The notes beneath the pieces are model-generated. The model worked only from the letters and a program-made list of their open reading frames with translations, made no database searches and was not told where the DNA came from. From the NCBI GenBank assembly GCA_945902915.1, contig CAMDNJ010000003.1, forward strand, positions 1 to 53,470: a DNA stretch of 53,470 bases. The letters are read 5' to 3'. Within the stretch, counting starts at the first letter, position 1, and every line of letters begins with the position of its first letter. Below, one piece after another: positions 1 to 11,047 of the stretch. The stretch comes from Crenothrix polyspora (lineage in GTDB: Bacteria; Pseudomonadota; Gammaproteobacteria; Methylococcales; Methylomonadaceae). The position numbers and the translations under genes were made by a program.

Positions 1-1309
<1,309 letters not shown>

Positions 1310-1313
<4 letters not shown>

Positions 1314-1921
1314 AGTGATTTATGTGTGCTGGGGAGTGTATTCAATGCCTGGTTAAAACAGGCAAAGCTTAGGCAGGCGGTATCTATAGCTATTGCTGCT
1401 AAGTCTGGCTGGTCTGAAAACGAGTTGAGATAGCTGATAAAGCTTTGCCAGTGAGTCGTGGTTTGTTCACCATAAGCGCTAAAAAAATCACTGCCAGTAC
1501 TGCGGGTATAGCCATAGGTGAGCTGTAAATGCTGCGCTATGAAATTTGCACCTAAGCTTGAGCCTTCTAAAACGTAGAGTAAGCCCAACAATGCGCCTAA
1601 GCTGTTTAGCTCAGGCAGCACGAGCTGACAACGTAAGGGCTCAGGTGTGATGTGCCAATATTTTAGGTCATTAAGCAACAGCGGGGTTTTGTAACGTGGC
1701 TGATAATCAAAGGCTATGGGCTGCAAGCTTAGGTAGGCTTTAATCGCCGCTTCTAACTGATGATACAAGGAGTAATAAATGCCTAATAGCTGTTGGTAAT
1801 CGGCTAAGGGCAGCTCTTTGCCTAATAAAGCCACCAATAAGGGCTGTTGATCAAGTTGCTTATGCAAAGGCGCTGTAGCCTCGCGTAAACGGTCGCGTAA
1901 TTCAATGCTTGGTGTGTTCAT
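1310..1921 (-). CDS. Biliverdin-producing heme oxygenase (BphO-like)
   Basis: LREATAPLHKQLD N-terminus, LLYVLEGSSLGA motif; stop codon overlaps the phytochrome ATG (ATGA). Confidence 0.88.
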
Positions 1922-2156
1922 AATTGCAAAATAGTCACAGGGCGCTTTAGGTTGAGTGTAGTAGTCTAGTAAAAAACGCTTTTACGCATTTCCAAGCACT
2001 GCTTAGTAGTTGGTGCTCAGCTTAAAATGCTAAGACATTGATACCATTATAAATGATAATGATTGTAAGTTGTTAGCCCATAGCCTATTTTTATTTAATA
2101 AACTCTAGTAATCTGTTAGTTGACGCGTTATTATTAGACCGCCTGCTGAGTTGACT

Positions 2157-2373
2157 AGGTATTGGCAGTGATAATACCTTAGTGACCTTATGGCTTGCAG
2201 GTATTGCGTATGCTAGTAAAGGTATTGGCACTGCTAGGCGAGGTTTTAGCTTATGGCCTAGAGGTATTGGCTTATACCTTGAAGGTATTTCATTACGGTC
2301 CGTAGGTATTATGTTAGCTAAGAAAGGTATTACAACGCCCAGTAGCGCTTATGGCACTGTCAAGCGAGGTATT
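2157..2373 (+). repeat. Phased heptamer array: AGGTATT on a 21-bp register (2157, 2199, 2220, 2241 [AGGTTTT], 2262, 2283, 2304, 2325, 2367), with inverted copies AATACCT at 2173 and 2404
   Basis: Direct coordinate counting; register positions 2178 and 2346 lack the motif. Confidence 0.93.
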
Positions 2374-2433
2374 GGCTATGCCAAGAGAGCTGCTGCGTTA
2401 GCCAATACCTCCAAACTGTCTGGGTTTTTGTAA
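2182..2433 (+). CDS. Possible small heptapeptide-repeat protein (consensus GIGLAKR); uncertain whether translated
   Basis: Track ORF with GTG start; 7-aa periodicity; no clear Shine-Dalgarno before GTG; in-frame TGA at 2152 limits upstream extension. Confidence 0.35.
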   Translation: MTLWLAGIAYASKGIGTARRGFSLWPRGIGLYLEGISLRSVGIMLAKKGITTPSSAYGTVKRGIGYAKRAAALANTSKLSGFL

Positions 2434-2522
2434 GTAGCAATCTGTATGTATTGCCATAGAGTTTCATTATTTGCACCTGAGTTTTTCTGATTTTAATTTT
2501 CTGTCTGTAGGAGTGTGTTTTT

Positions 2523-3218
2523 ATGTCTAATCAATCGTATTTTCCTGCCAGTGAAGCTGATAGAGTGCTCTGGTTTACCAATTTTATTGTCAAGTTGCCA
2601 ATACAAGGTCCTAATCTCGGACTTAGTGCCACGGAGATCAGTGATTCGGTTGCTGATAGTGTTTGTTACATCTGGATCGTTAAAGATTGGAACGGCGCTT
2701 TGCAGCAAAAAGCTCTGGAGGCCACCACTTATAAAAGTCTAATCGCTAATGGCACAGGCAGTGACATCGTGCCCTTGCCGGCTAATCTAGTTTTTGATCA
2801 AGCGCCACCTATGCGCATACCCGGGGTCTTGACGCGCATCTCAACGCTAGTGCAAAAGATTAAACTAAGCCCCAATTACACAGACTCTATAGGACAAGAT
2901 CTAGGGACTGTGGGAGTGCAGGTTAATACCGCCCATCTTGTGCCAGAATTTACTGTCAGTACGGAACGCGGCAGCGACGGCGAGCGTGTAAAATTGACTT
3001 TTACTAAGTACGGTCACGATGGTGTATCTATAGAGTGTCGCCGTAACGATGGTAGCTGGGAAATTATAGGCATCGCCATGCAAAAACCTTGGTATGACGA
3101 ACGGTCTTTGTTAGTTGCCAACAGCCCTGAAAGTCGTGAATATAGATTGCGTTGGTGGGATAGAGGTTCTGTTAATGGTGAATTAACCCCTGTGCAAAGA
3201 GTAACGGTTGGGGTGTAG
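2523..3218 (+). CDS. Conserved hypothetical protein, C-terminal beta-rich/FN3-like region
   Basis: Long ORF with a RBS-like 'taggag' upstream; FTVSTERGSDGERVKLTFTKYGHDGVSIECRRNDGSW...RLRWWDRGSVNGELTPVQRVTV looks like a Fn3-type fold. Confidence 0.8.
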   Translation: MSNQSYFPASEADRVLWFTNFIVKLPIQGPNLGLSATEISDSVADSVCYIWIVKDWNGALQQKALEATTYKSLIANGTGSDIVPLPANLVFDQAPPMRIPGVLTRISTLVQKIKLSPNYTDSIGQDLGTVGVQVNTAHLVPEFTVSTERGSDGERVKLTFTKYGHDGVSIECRRNDGSWEIIGIAMQKPWYDERSLLVANSPESREYRLRWWDRGSVNGELTPVQRVTVGV

Positions 3219-3228
3219 GCTATTGATT

Positions 3229-3283
3229 GGAGTGCAATAGCTTTAGCTATTGCATTTTAAAACAGCTAAAGCAGTTTTACTCC
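3229..3283. repeat. Dispersed double-hairpin repeat, B-type (GGAGTGCAA...TTTTACTCC)
   Basis: ggagtgcaatagctttagctattgcattttaaaacagctaaagcagttttactcc; matches the copies at 7942, 8108, 8275 and 8427. Confidence 0.9.
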
Positions 3284-3358
3284 AAGCTACGGCAGCCAAC
3301 ATTACCAAGGCACAGTGTTGGCTTAACGATAAAGCTGTTAGCCCAAGCTACGGCACTT

Positions 3359-3390
3359 GGAGTGCAATAGCTTTAGCTATTGCATTTTAA
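3359..3390. repeat. Half copy of the B-type repeat, identical to 3229-3260
   Basis: ggagtgcaatagctttagctattgcattttaa, abutting the DUF1244 stop codon. Confidence 0.9.
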
Positions 3391-3681
3391 TCACGAGGTT
3401 TTGTTATCAAATTGACTCAAGGCCTCGGGCGAGGCCTGTTTTTGATACTGATTTTTCCAGTCTTGATAGGGCATCCCATAGATATGTGCTCTGGCTTGCT
3501 CATAGTCCATAGGGACTGCCTGTTCAGTTGCAGCTGCCGCAAACCATTTGGCTAGGCAGTTACGGCAAAAGCCCGCTAGATTCATCAGGTCTATGTTTTG
3601 TACCTCAGGATGCTCTTGCAAATGCTTGATGAGCTGTCTAAAGGCGGCGGCTTCTATTTCGGTTTGTGTGCTGCTTGTCAT
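3391..3681 (-). CDS. DUF1244 family protein
   Basis: HPEVQNIDLMNLAGFCRNCLAKW...YGMPYQDWK is the family signature. Confidence 0.88.
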   Translation of the reverse strand: MTSSTQTEIEAAAFRQLIKHLQEHPEVQNIDLMNLAGFCRNCLAKWFAAAATEQAVPMDYEQARAHIYGMPYQDWKNQYQKQASPEALSQFDNKTS

Positions 3682-3875
3682 AGTATTGTCTTTAAAAATA
3701 AGTATTATTCTAACAGAAACCCCGTAGTAGGCATGTACATTGCTTATTAAAAAATCTACAATATAAATATATGGATCATTTTAGTCGCATAACGACTCAC
3801 TGATGACTTTATTAATCGCTAGTTAACACTAGTTGACAAATAAAACCTTACCTTAAAGCAAATCAACTTCAAACT

Positions 3876-4412
3876 ATGAAACAACTTTTAGAATTTATTC
3901 CTATCTTGCTCTTTTTTGCTGCCTATAAGCGTTATGATATTTATATTGCCACGGCGGTGGTTATAGTTGCGACGATTATTCAAGTGGCTATTGCTTGGTT
4001 TAAATACCGTAAAGTTGAAACCATGCAATGGATTACCTTGGGCTTAGTGATCGTGTTTGGCGGCGCCACCATTATCTTGCATGATGAGCAATATCTAAAA
4101 TGGAAGTTCTCTATTATAGAGTGGCTGTTTGGTCTGGCTTTTTTAAGTAGTCATTTTATAGGCAAAAAAACCTTTATAGAACGTATGATGTCTAGCAATT
4201 TAAGCTTGCCCGCTCATATTTGGCAGCGTTTAAACTTTAGCTGGGCAAGTTTCTTTATTAGCGTTGGTTTTATCAATGTCTATGTTATGTATAATTATAA
4301 TACCGATGATTGGGTGACCTTTAAAACCTTTATTGCACCGGCGTTGATGGTGGTGTTTATGGTGGTACAAATGTCATTGTTGTACAAATATATACCAGAC
4401 ACTAAGGAATAG
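3876..4412 (+). CDS. yciB: YciB/IspZ-type inner membrane septation protein
   Basis: [30 protein letters not shown] and [10 protein letters not shown]. Confidence 0.9.
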   Translation: MKQLLEFIPILLFFAAYKRYDIYIATAVVIVATIIQVAIAWFKYRKVETMQWITLGLVIVFGGATIILHDEQYLKWKFSIIEWLFGLAFLSSHFIGKKTFIERMMSSNLSLPAHIWQRLNFSWASFFISVGFINVYVMYNYNTDDWVTFKTFIAPALMVVFMVVQMSLLYKYIPDTKE

Positions 4413-4414
4413 CT

Positions 4415-4714
4415 GTGTTATATGCCATTATAAGTACAGATGTCGCCGATAGTTTAGCTGCACGACTGACCGCAAGGCCAGATCACCTTAAACGCTTGCA
4501 AGAGTTACAAGAGCAAGGTCGTTTAGTGTTAGCGGGTCCACACCCTGCCATAGCAAGCGACGAGCCAGGTGCGGCTGGTTTTACTGGTAGCTTAGTGGTG
4601 GCAGAATTTGAAAGCTTAGAAACTGCACAACGTTGGGCTGATGCTGATCCTTATATCCATGCTGGTGTTTATGCTAGCGTTATTGTTAAACCCTTTAAAA
4701 AGGTATTTCCTTAA
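4415..4714 (+). CDS. YciI family protein
   Basis: GPHPAI...[41 protein letters not shown]. Confidence 0.88.
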   Translation: MLYAIISTDVADSLAARLTARPDHLKRLQELQEQGRLVLAGPHPAIASDEPGAAGFTGSLVVAEFESLETAQRWADADPYIHAGVYASVIVKPFKKVFP

Positions 4715-4993
4715 ATGACAACCGAACAAATCAAACAGCTTTTAAATGAAGCTTTTAAACCTGAGTTATTAGAAATTTTAGATAATAGTGCTGCACACGC
4801 AGGTCATGAGGGTGCCAGAAGTGGTGGTGGCCATTATCACGTGACTATAGTTGCCGAGGCTTTTGAAGGTAAATCAATGATACAACGTCATCAATTGGTT
4901 TATGCCGTGTTAGGCGATTTAATGAAACAACAAATTCATGCCTTAGGCATTAATGCAATATCCCCCTCTGAAGAAACTACAGGAAATTTATAA
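4715..4993 (+). CDS. BolA family protein
   Basis: NSAAHAGHEGARSGGGHYHVTIVAEAFEGKSMIQRHQLVYAVLGDLM. Confidence 0.9.
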   Translation: MTTEQIKQLLNEAFKPELLEILDNSAAHAGHEGARSGGGHYHVTIVAEAFEGKSMIQRHQLVYAVLGDLMKQQIHALGINAISPSEETTGNL

Positions 4994-5989
4994 ATGAAAA
5001 GAAAAATTATCCCTCTACTGATTGCTAGCAGTGCTTTTATTGCTGGTTGTGATCAACTTCCTAACACGAATAGCGCCAGTTCTGAGCCTGTTGTTAATAA
5101 AGCCGATGCGGTTGCAGTGGTCAACGGTCACTATATTGCTAAAGCGACTTTAGAAAAACTTGAGAAAGAAATTGCAGAACGTAGTCATGGCCAAGTGTTT
5201 CCTAAAGAAAAGCTAATTGAAGAGCTGATCCAACGTGAGTTATTAGTTCAAGATGCTGAACAAAAGCATTTGGAAAATTCGCCTGACATTTTAGCTCAAC
5301 TCGATAGTGCTAAAAAAACCTTGTTAACGCAAGCTGACGTGCAAGACTTTATTAAAGCTAATCCTGTGACTGATGCAGAGCTTAAAGCCGAATATGACAG
5401 CAAAGTCGCCGGTGAAAATGGTATTGAATTTAAAGCCCGTCATATCTTAGTTAAAACAGAAGACGAAGCTAAGAAAATTATCGCTGAATTAGATAAGGGT
5501 GGCGATTTCGCTAAACTAGCTAATAAAAATTCTTTAGATGGTAAAGACAGTCAAAACGGTGGTGATTTAGGTTGGTTCTCAGCGGGCCAAATGGTTGCAC
5601 CTTTCTCAGAAGCGGTCGCCAAGCTTGAAAAATCTCAGTACACTAAAACACCGGTTAAGACTCAATTCGGCTACCATGTTATTTTAAGAGAAGATTCAAG
5701 AGCTCAAACGCCACCTCCGCTAGAGGCTGTTAAAGAACAGTTGACGCCTTATTTACAACGTAAAAAAGTGCAAGCGTTTGTTGAAAACTTACGTAAGCAA
5801 GCGAAAGTAGAAATATTAGTGCCGTTAACAGATGACCTTAAACCAGCTGCAGAACCTGTTGCTGAAAAACCGGTTGCTGAAGAAGTGGTCGTTGAAGAAG
5901 TTAAAGATAAAGACGGTAAAGTGGTTGCCGAACAAGTCGTTATTAAAGAAGAAGTCATAGAAGACAAAGCTGCTGAAGCTAAGAAATAA
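4994..5989 (+). CDS. PpiC-type peptidylprolyl isomerase, lipoprotein
   Basis: Lipobox FIAGC; parvulin core ARHILVKTEDEAK...GGDLGWFSAGQMVAPFSEAV...FGYHVI. Confidence 0.9.
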   Translation: MKRKIIPLLIASSAFIAGCDQLPNTNSASSEPVVNKADAVAVVNGHYIAKATLEKLEKEIAERSHGQVFPKEKLIEELIQRELLVQDAEQKHLENSPDILAQLDSAKKTLLTQADVQDFIKANPVTDAELKAEYDSKVAGENGIEFKARHILVKTEDEAKKIIAELDKGGDFAKLANKNSLDGKDSQNGGDLGWFSAGQMVAPFSEAVAKLEKSQYTKTPVKTQFGYHVILREDSRAQTPPPLEAVKEQLTPYLQRKKVQAFVENLRKQAKVEILVPLTDDLKPAAEPVAEKPVAEEVVVEEVKDKDGKVVAEQVVIKEEVIEDKAAEAKK

Positions 5990-6059
5990 CGCAGTAGCTT
6001 GGCTTAACGGCTTTATGGTTAAGCCAACTTAAGCCGTTGTAAGGTTGGGTTACAAAAAG

Positions 6060-6085
6060 AGGGCGGTTTAACCGCCCTTTTTTAT
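6060..6085. terminator. Rho-independent terminator shared by convergent ppiC-like and recJ genes
   Basis: gagggcggtttaaccgccctttttt hairpin with T tail. Confidence 0.8.
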
Positions 6086-7827
6086 GCCAGCTTTTCCAAA
6101 TACTGCAAAATAAACTGCACACTACGCTGACCTCTATACTCATTAATATCTAAGCTATAAGCCGCTTTAATTTGCCTAAGACCCAACCATTGTTCGGGTT
6201 GATCCATAAAAAAGGCGATGGCATCTATTAGTAAATCGCCCTCTGGTTTTCGTAGTACCAACTTAAGATGCCTTTGTCCGACTATCCGCGCTTGAATAAC
6301 ATCAAATAAACCGTCGAAAATGGGGCCCGGAAAGCTCTGTCCCCAGGTGCCTGCGTTCTGTAACAAATCAGCAAACTCGATCGTGATGTCTTGTTCGGAT
6401 AATTCGCCATCAGAGAGTATCTTTTGCTCTAAATCGACCTCCGCTAAGCGTTTACTGACCATGTCATCGAAGGCTAGGGCAAACACCGGGTAATCATGCA
6501 TGCTTATGCTCAAGCCTGCCGCCATGGCATGTCCACCAAACTTACTGAGTAGCTTGGGCTGTAAGGCTGAAATATCACTGAGCACATCACGTATATGCAC
6601 GCCTGGTATGGAGCGCGCAGAGCCTTTAATTAAGTCTTTTCCTGCGGGCGCAAAGGCAATGACCGGTCTATGCAAGCGATCTTTAATGCGTGAGGCTAAG
6701 ATGCCAATAACGCCCTGATGCCAAGAGTTATCATACAAGCACACACCCGAAAGTAAGTGCTGTTCATCTAGGGCTTTCATTTCGCCTAATAAAGACATCG
6801 CTTCATGCTTCATGACGCCTTCAACTTCTCTACGGTCGTTATTTAGCGCATCTAATTGCACGGCTATATCTTTGGCCAGCACGGGGTCGTCGGTCAATAA
6901 ACATTGTATGCCTAAAGACATGTCATCCATACGGCCTGCGGCATTAAGCCTAGGGGCTACAGCAAAGCCTAAATCGCTTGCAATCAGGCTTTGTGGATTT
7001 CTGCCCGATACTTCAATGAGTGCGGTAATGCCGGGGTGGCAACGTTCAGAACGTATGCGCAGTAAACCTTGATGCACTAAAATACGATTGATCTGATCTA
7101 AGGCCACTACATCGGCGACTGTGCCTAAGGCCACATAATCGAGTAATTGGCCTAAATTAGGCTCTTGAAGCTTATGATTGCTAAACCAATGCCTATCGCG
7201 TAAACGACTTCTTAAGGCCAGTAACACATAGAAAATAACGCCAACACCGGCTATGGCCCCACTAGGGAATCTATCCTCTGCTAAATTAGGATTAACAATC
7301 GCTTCAGCACTGGGTAGTTCAGCGCCCGGTAAATGATGGTCTGTAACTAAGACTTTAATACCCAAAGCTTGTGCGGCGGCTACGCCTTCAATACTAGAGA
7401 TGCCGTTATCGACGGTAATAATGACATCGGGTTGTTGAAGTTTTACCAGCTCAACAATTTCAGGCGTTAAGCCATAGCCGTATTCAAAGCGATTGGGCAC
7501 GACGAAGTTGACAGGCGCTGCGCCTAATAGCTCTAGGCCTTTGATAGCCACTGCACAACTGGTTGCCCCATCGGCATCAAAGTCGGCAACTATAGAGATG
7601 CGCTGTTGTTCTTGTATGGCGATGATTAAATGTTCGACCATGGCTTCCATGCCGGACAGCAGCCAAGGTGAGGGCAGTTTTGAAAGGTCTCTGTCTAGCT
7701 CAGCATCTGTAGTAATGCCTCTGGCTAAAAAGATGCGCTCTATGATGGGGTGTAAGCCCGTTAAACGGCTGGGGTTTTTCTCGATAACGCGCTTGACGAT
7801 GGTTTTTTTGATGCCTTGATAATACAT
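6082..7827 (-). CDS. recJ: Single-stranded-DNA-specific exonuclease RecJ
   Basis: DHH motif region VADFDADGATS...VTDHHLPG...NAAGRMDDM. Start moved to MYYQGIKK (ATG at 7827); the 47-aa track extension is translated repeat DNA. Confidence 0.92.
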   Translation of the reverse strand: MYYQGIKKTIVKRVIEKNPSRLTGLHPIIERIFLARGITTDAELDRDLSKLPSPWLLSGMEAMVEHLIIAIQEQQRISIVADFDADGATSCAVAIKGLELLGAAPVNFVVPNRFEYGYGLTPEIVELVKLQQPDVIITVDNGISSIEGVAAAQALGIKVLVTDHHLPGAELPSAEAIVNPNLAEDRFPSGAIAGVGVIFYVLLALRSRLRDRHWFSNHKLQEPNLGQLLDYVALGTVADVVALDQINRILVHQGLLRIRSERCHPGITALIEVSGRNPQSLIASDLGFAVAPRLNAAGRMDDMSLGIQCLLTDDPVLAKDIAVQLDALNNDRREVEGVMKHEAMSLLGEMKALDEQHLLSGVCLYDNSWHQGVIGILASRIKDRLHRPVIAFAPAGKDLIKGSARSIPGVHIRDVLSDISALQPKLLSKFGGHAMAAGLSISMHDYPVFALAFDDMVSKRLAEVDLEQKILSDGELSEQDITIEFADLLQNAGTWGQSFPGPIFDGLFDVIQARIVGQRHLKLVLRKPEGDLLIDAIAFFMDQPEQWLGLRQIKAAYSLDINEYRGQRSVQFILQYLEKLA

Positions 7828-7856
7828 GGTTTGTTCCGACGTGATAATCGATAGGG

Positions 7857-8481
7857 TATAGGATGTGCCGACGCTAGGAGGCGCATCATGGTATAACCGA
7901 TGCGCTTCACGTTGTTCAGCACATCCTATGTTACGGATACTGGAGTGCAACTGCTTTAGCTGTTGCACTATAAAACAGCTAAAGCTGTTTTACTCCTGCT
8001 GAACTGCTAAGACCCTAAAGTGTATAGGATGTGCCGACGCTAGGAGGCGCATCATGGTATAACCGATGCGCTTCACGTTGTTTAGCACATCCTATGTTAC
8101 GGATACTGGAGTGCAACAGTTTCAGCTGTTGCTATTAAAACAGCTAAAGCTGTTTTACTCCTGCTGAATTGTTAATACTCTAAAGTATATAGGATGTGCC
8201 GACGCTAGGAGGCGCATCATGGTATAAACGATGCGCTTCACGTTGTTCAGCACATCCTATAACTTCCGGATTCTGGAGTGCAACTGCTTTAGCTGTTGCA
8301 CTATAAAACAGCTGAAGCTGTTTTACTCCTGCTGAACTGCTAAGACCCTAAAGCGTATAGGATGTGCCGACGTTAGGAGGCGCATCATGGTATAAACGAT
8401 GCGCTACACGTTGTTTAGTACATCCTGGAGTGCAACTGCTTTAGCTGTTGCACTATAAAACAGCTAAAGCTGTTTTACTCC
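7857..8481. repeat. Four-copy tandem array of a composite A-B palindromic unit
   Basis: A units (ATAGGATGTGC...GCACATCCTAT) at about 7857-7929, 8023-8095, 8187-8260, 8356-8426; B units at 7942-7996, 8108-8161, 8275-8329, 8427-8481. Confidence 0.92.
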
Positions 8482-8496
8482 TATAGAGTTGGGAAT

Positions 8497-9429
8497 TTAA
8501 CCTTTGCCTCGGGTACGCGTTCTAGTCGGTGATTTATCTTTGCTTATTTCCAAGGTTTCAAAACGCTTTTCTATAAATTGTATGATTAAATCAGCGATAT
8601 CTTTTTCGCTAGCCGCTTCGATACCTTGTAAGCCGGGAGAGGAGTTGACTTCCATGATCATAGGGCCATGATTGGAGCGTAGCATGTCTACACCACAGAC
8701 ATTGAGTCCCATGATTTTAGCGGCACGCACTGCGGTGGAACGTTCTTCTGGGGTTAGGCGTATTAAAGAAGCCGAACCGCCTCGGTGCAAATTGGAACGA
8801 AATTCGCCTGGATTGGCTTGACGTTTCATAGAGGCCACGACTTTGTCGCCGATAACGAAGCAGCGTATATCACTGCCACCGGCTTCTTTAATAAATTCTT
8901 GTACCATGATGTTGGCGTTAAGACCCATAAAAGCTTGAATAACACTTTCAGCTGCATTATGGGTTTCTGCTAAGACCACGCCTATGCCTTGTGTACCTTC
9001 TAAAAGTTTAATGACCAACGGTGCACCACCGACTTGAGAAATTAAATCTTGTATGTCATCTGGGTTATTGGCAAAACCTGTTACAGGAAGGCCTATGCCT
9101 TTACGCGCCAATAGCTGCACAGAGCGTAATTTGTCACGAGAACGTGAAATGGCGACTGATTCATTCAGCGGAAATACGTTCATCATTTCAAACTGCCGCA
9201 GTACGGCGGTACCGTAAAAGGTCACTGAGGCGCCAATTCTGGGTATGACGGCATCGAATCCGGTTAAGGCTTCGCCACGATAATGTATAGATGGATTATG
9301 TGAGGTGATGTTCATATAACAACGCAACACGTCCAAGACCCGTACCTCATGTCCGCGCGCTTGGGCGGCTTCAACTAATCGAGCGGTTGAATACAGTTTG
9401 GCGTTACGGGATAAAATAGCAATTTTCAT
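8497..9429 (-). CDS. rimK: RimK-type ATP-grasp ligase (ribosomal protein S6 glutamate ligase)
   Basis: [22 protein letters not shown]...[12 protein letters not shown]...[26 protein letters not shown]. Confidence 0.92.
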   Translation of the reverse strand: MKIAILSRNAKLYSTARLVEAAQARGHEVRVLDVLRCYMNITSHNPSIHYRGEALTGFDAVIPRIGASVTFYGTAVLRQFEMMNVFPLNESVAISRSRDKLRSVQLLARKGIGLPVTGFANNPDDIQDLISQVGGAPLVIKLLEGTQGIGVVLAETHNAAESVIQAFMGLNANIMVQEFIKEAGGSDIRCFVIGDKVVASMKRQANPGEFRSNLHRGGSASLIRLTPEERSTAVRAAKIMGLNVCGVDMLRSNHGPMIMEVNSSPGLQGIEAASEKDIADLIIQFIEKRFETLEISKDKSPTRTRTRGKG

Positions 9430-9784
9430 AGATTCTCAAATCAATACTTAGGACAGGGCATATTTTGTCATGAAACCATGTAACTAGCATTACAAATACC
9501 TGTTGCCTGAAAAAAACCTAATTATTTGTCTGTTGGCTTTTAGTGTTTTAGCAGCTAATGCTAGTGAACTTGTTAGCTTAATTATTATATTTTGGCTCTA
9601 AGGTCTAGTTAATAAACGCTGATATTTTAAGTTAATATGGTGCCGCTGTAAAATTCAACTAGAAGCCTAAGAAATCTTATGATATTGTTGACTTAAATTT
9701 ATTGGCTATCTATTAATAACGACTAGTTGTTCCTGTATAATAAACTGACTAGTTGAGTGGCTCTAATCTTTCACTTATAACCTA

Positions 9785-11032
9785 ATGACCCTATTTTTAA
9801 TAACTTTCAGTGTCTGGCTGCTGATCTTATCTGTAGTTCTCGTGTGGAAGTACCCCTTATTTAAGAGGACTTGGCAGGAAGTTTATTTTGCCGATACCCC
9901 CGTGCTGATTGAAAGTGATGATTGGGGGCCGGGTGCTGCGCTACATGGCCAGCGACTGTCACAATTACTCAAATGTTTAGAAACTCATAAGGATGCAGTG
10001 AATCGAGCGGCCATATTAACAGCAGATATAGTTCTGAGTGTGCCGGATATTGACAAAATAATAGCTGATCCGGAAGGCCGTTATCATCGAAAACTACTCA
10101 ATGAGGCGTCTCCAGTTGTTTATCAAGCCATGTTGCTAGGTATTATAAAGGGTGTTTTAGTACCGCAGTTGCATGGCTTGGAACATTTAAATGGTCAGGC
10201 CTTTGCTAAGCTTTGTCAGCTTAAAGATAGTCGGATTGCCTGTGCTTTAGCTGATCCCCAGCACTGGGAATGGGAATCCTTAGCTTCACCTTTGCAAGGC
10301 CATTATGTAGACGGCAGTGTGCTACCTACAGAGGCACTAAATCAGGAGCAAGCTCAAACTATTATTGCTTTGGCAGTACAGCGCTTCACTGAATTATTTG
10401 GTTATCCTAGTGTTAGCACGGTAGCACCTTGTTATTTATGGAACAGCACTATTGAACAGTTGTGGCAAAAAAATGGTATTTCGGTAATTCAAACCGCAGG
10501 CTATCGTTGCGATGGCCGAGATAAGCAAGGCTCTTATCATCAAGATCTTAGTTTAATAAGAGCCGGTGATATAAGTGAGTCTGCTCAGCTTTATTTGGTT
10601 AGAAATGTGATGTATGAGCCTGTCGATGGTAATAATGATGCAATAACAGCCTATCAAGAAGCCATGTTAGCTTATGCGCAAGCCTTGCCTATTAGTATCT
10701 CTACGCATCGCTATAATTACACCCGAACCGAAGCAGAATTTGATAGCTCATTGCAGGGTTTAGATCAGTTACTGAGCAACATAAGTTCTAGTATTGCAAG
10801 GTTGCGCTATGTTGCCTCGCCTGAATTAGGCGAACAAATCGCCAAAGAGCATTCAGCTATAGAAAATCATTTTAATGGTGCTGACTATCTGCCACTGAAG
10901 CGGCTCTCTGGTCTTAATAAGCTTGCGCCTTTTTTATGGCGTTTATATTACCGGCATCCCAAGTTAAAGTTATTGGCTTATCTCAGTGGTTTGATAATGC
11001 CGGCGGGCTTGCTGTGTCGATATTTTAGATAG
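9785..11032 (+). CDS. Polysaccharide-deacetylase-like (NodB-fold) protein with N-terminal TM segment
   Basis: ESDDWG, QLHGLEH, APCYLWN and ISTHRYNYT are placed like NodB-fold motifs; genomic context is glycan biosynthesis. Confidence 0.55.
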   Translation: MTLFLITFSVWLLILSVVLVWKYPLFKRTWQEVYFADTPVLIESDDWGPGAALHGQRLSQLLKCLETHKDAVNRAAILTADIVLSVPDIDKIIADPEGRYHRKLLNEASPVVYQAMLLGIIKGVLVPQLHGLEHLNGQAFAKLCQLKDSRIACALADPQHWEWESLASPLQGHYVDGSVLPTEALNQEQAQTIIALAVQRFTELFGYPSVSTVAPCYLWNSTIEQLWQKNGISVIQTAGYRCDGRDKQGSYHQDLSLIRAGDISESAQLYLVRNVMYEPVDGNNDAITAYQEAMLAYAQALPISISTHRYNYTRTEAEFDSSLQGLDQLLSNISSSIARLRYVASPELGEQIAKEHSAIENHFNGADYLPLKRLSGLNKLAPFLWRLYYRHPKLKLLAYLSGLIMPAGLLCRYFR

Positions 11033-11047
11033 TTTGTAGGTTAAATA

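Noticed and set aside
5749-5967. Antisense ORFs over confident genes (e.g. 5749-5967 -, 6500-6718 +, 6812-7072 +, 7493-7819 +, 34933-35211 -, 38902-39510 +, 40288-40707 +)
   Set aside because: They are shadows of well-supported genes on the opposite strand with no recognisable protein features.
7828-7968. 47-aa N-terminal extension of RecJ in the ORF track
   Set aside because: It translates the A/B repeat (IGCAEQREAHRLYHDAPP...); RecJ homology begins at MYYQGIKK, ATG 7827.
7857-8481. Possible CRISPR array (four regular repeats)
   Set aside because: Units are ~165 bp and almost entirely repeat; there are no unique spacers and no cas genes.
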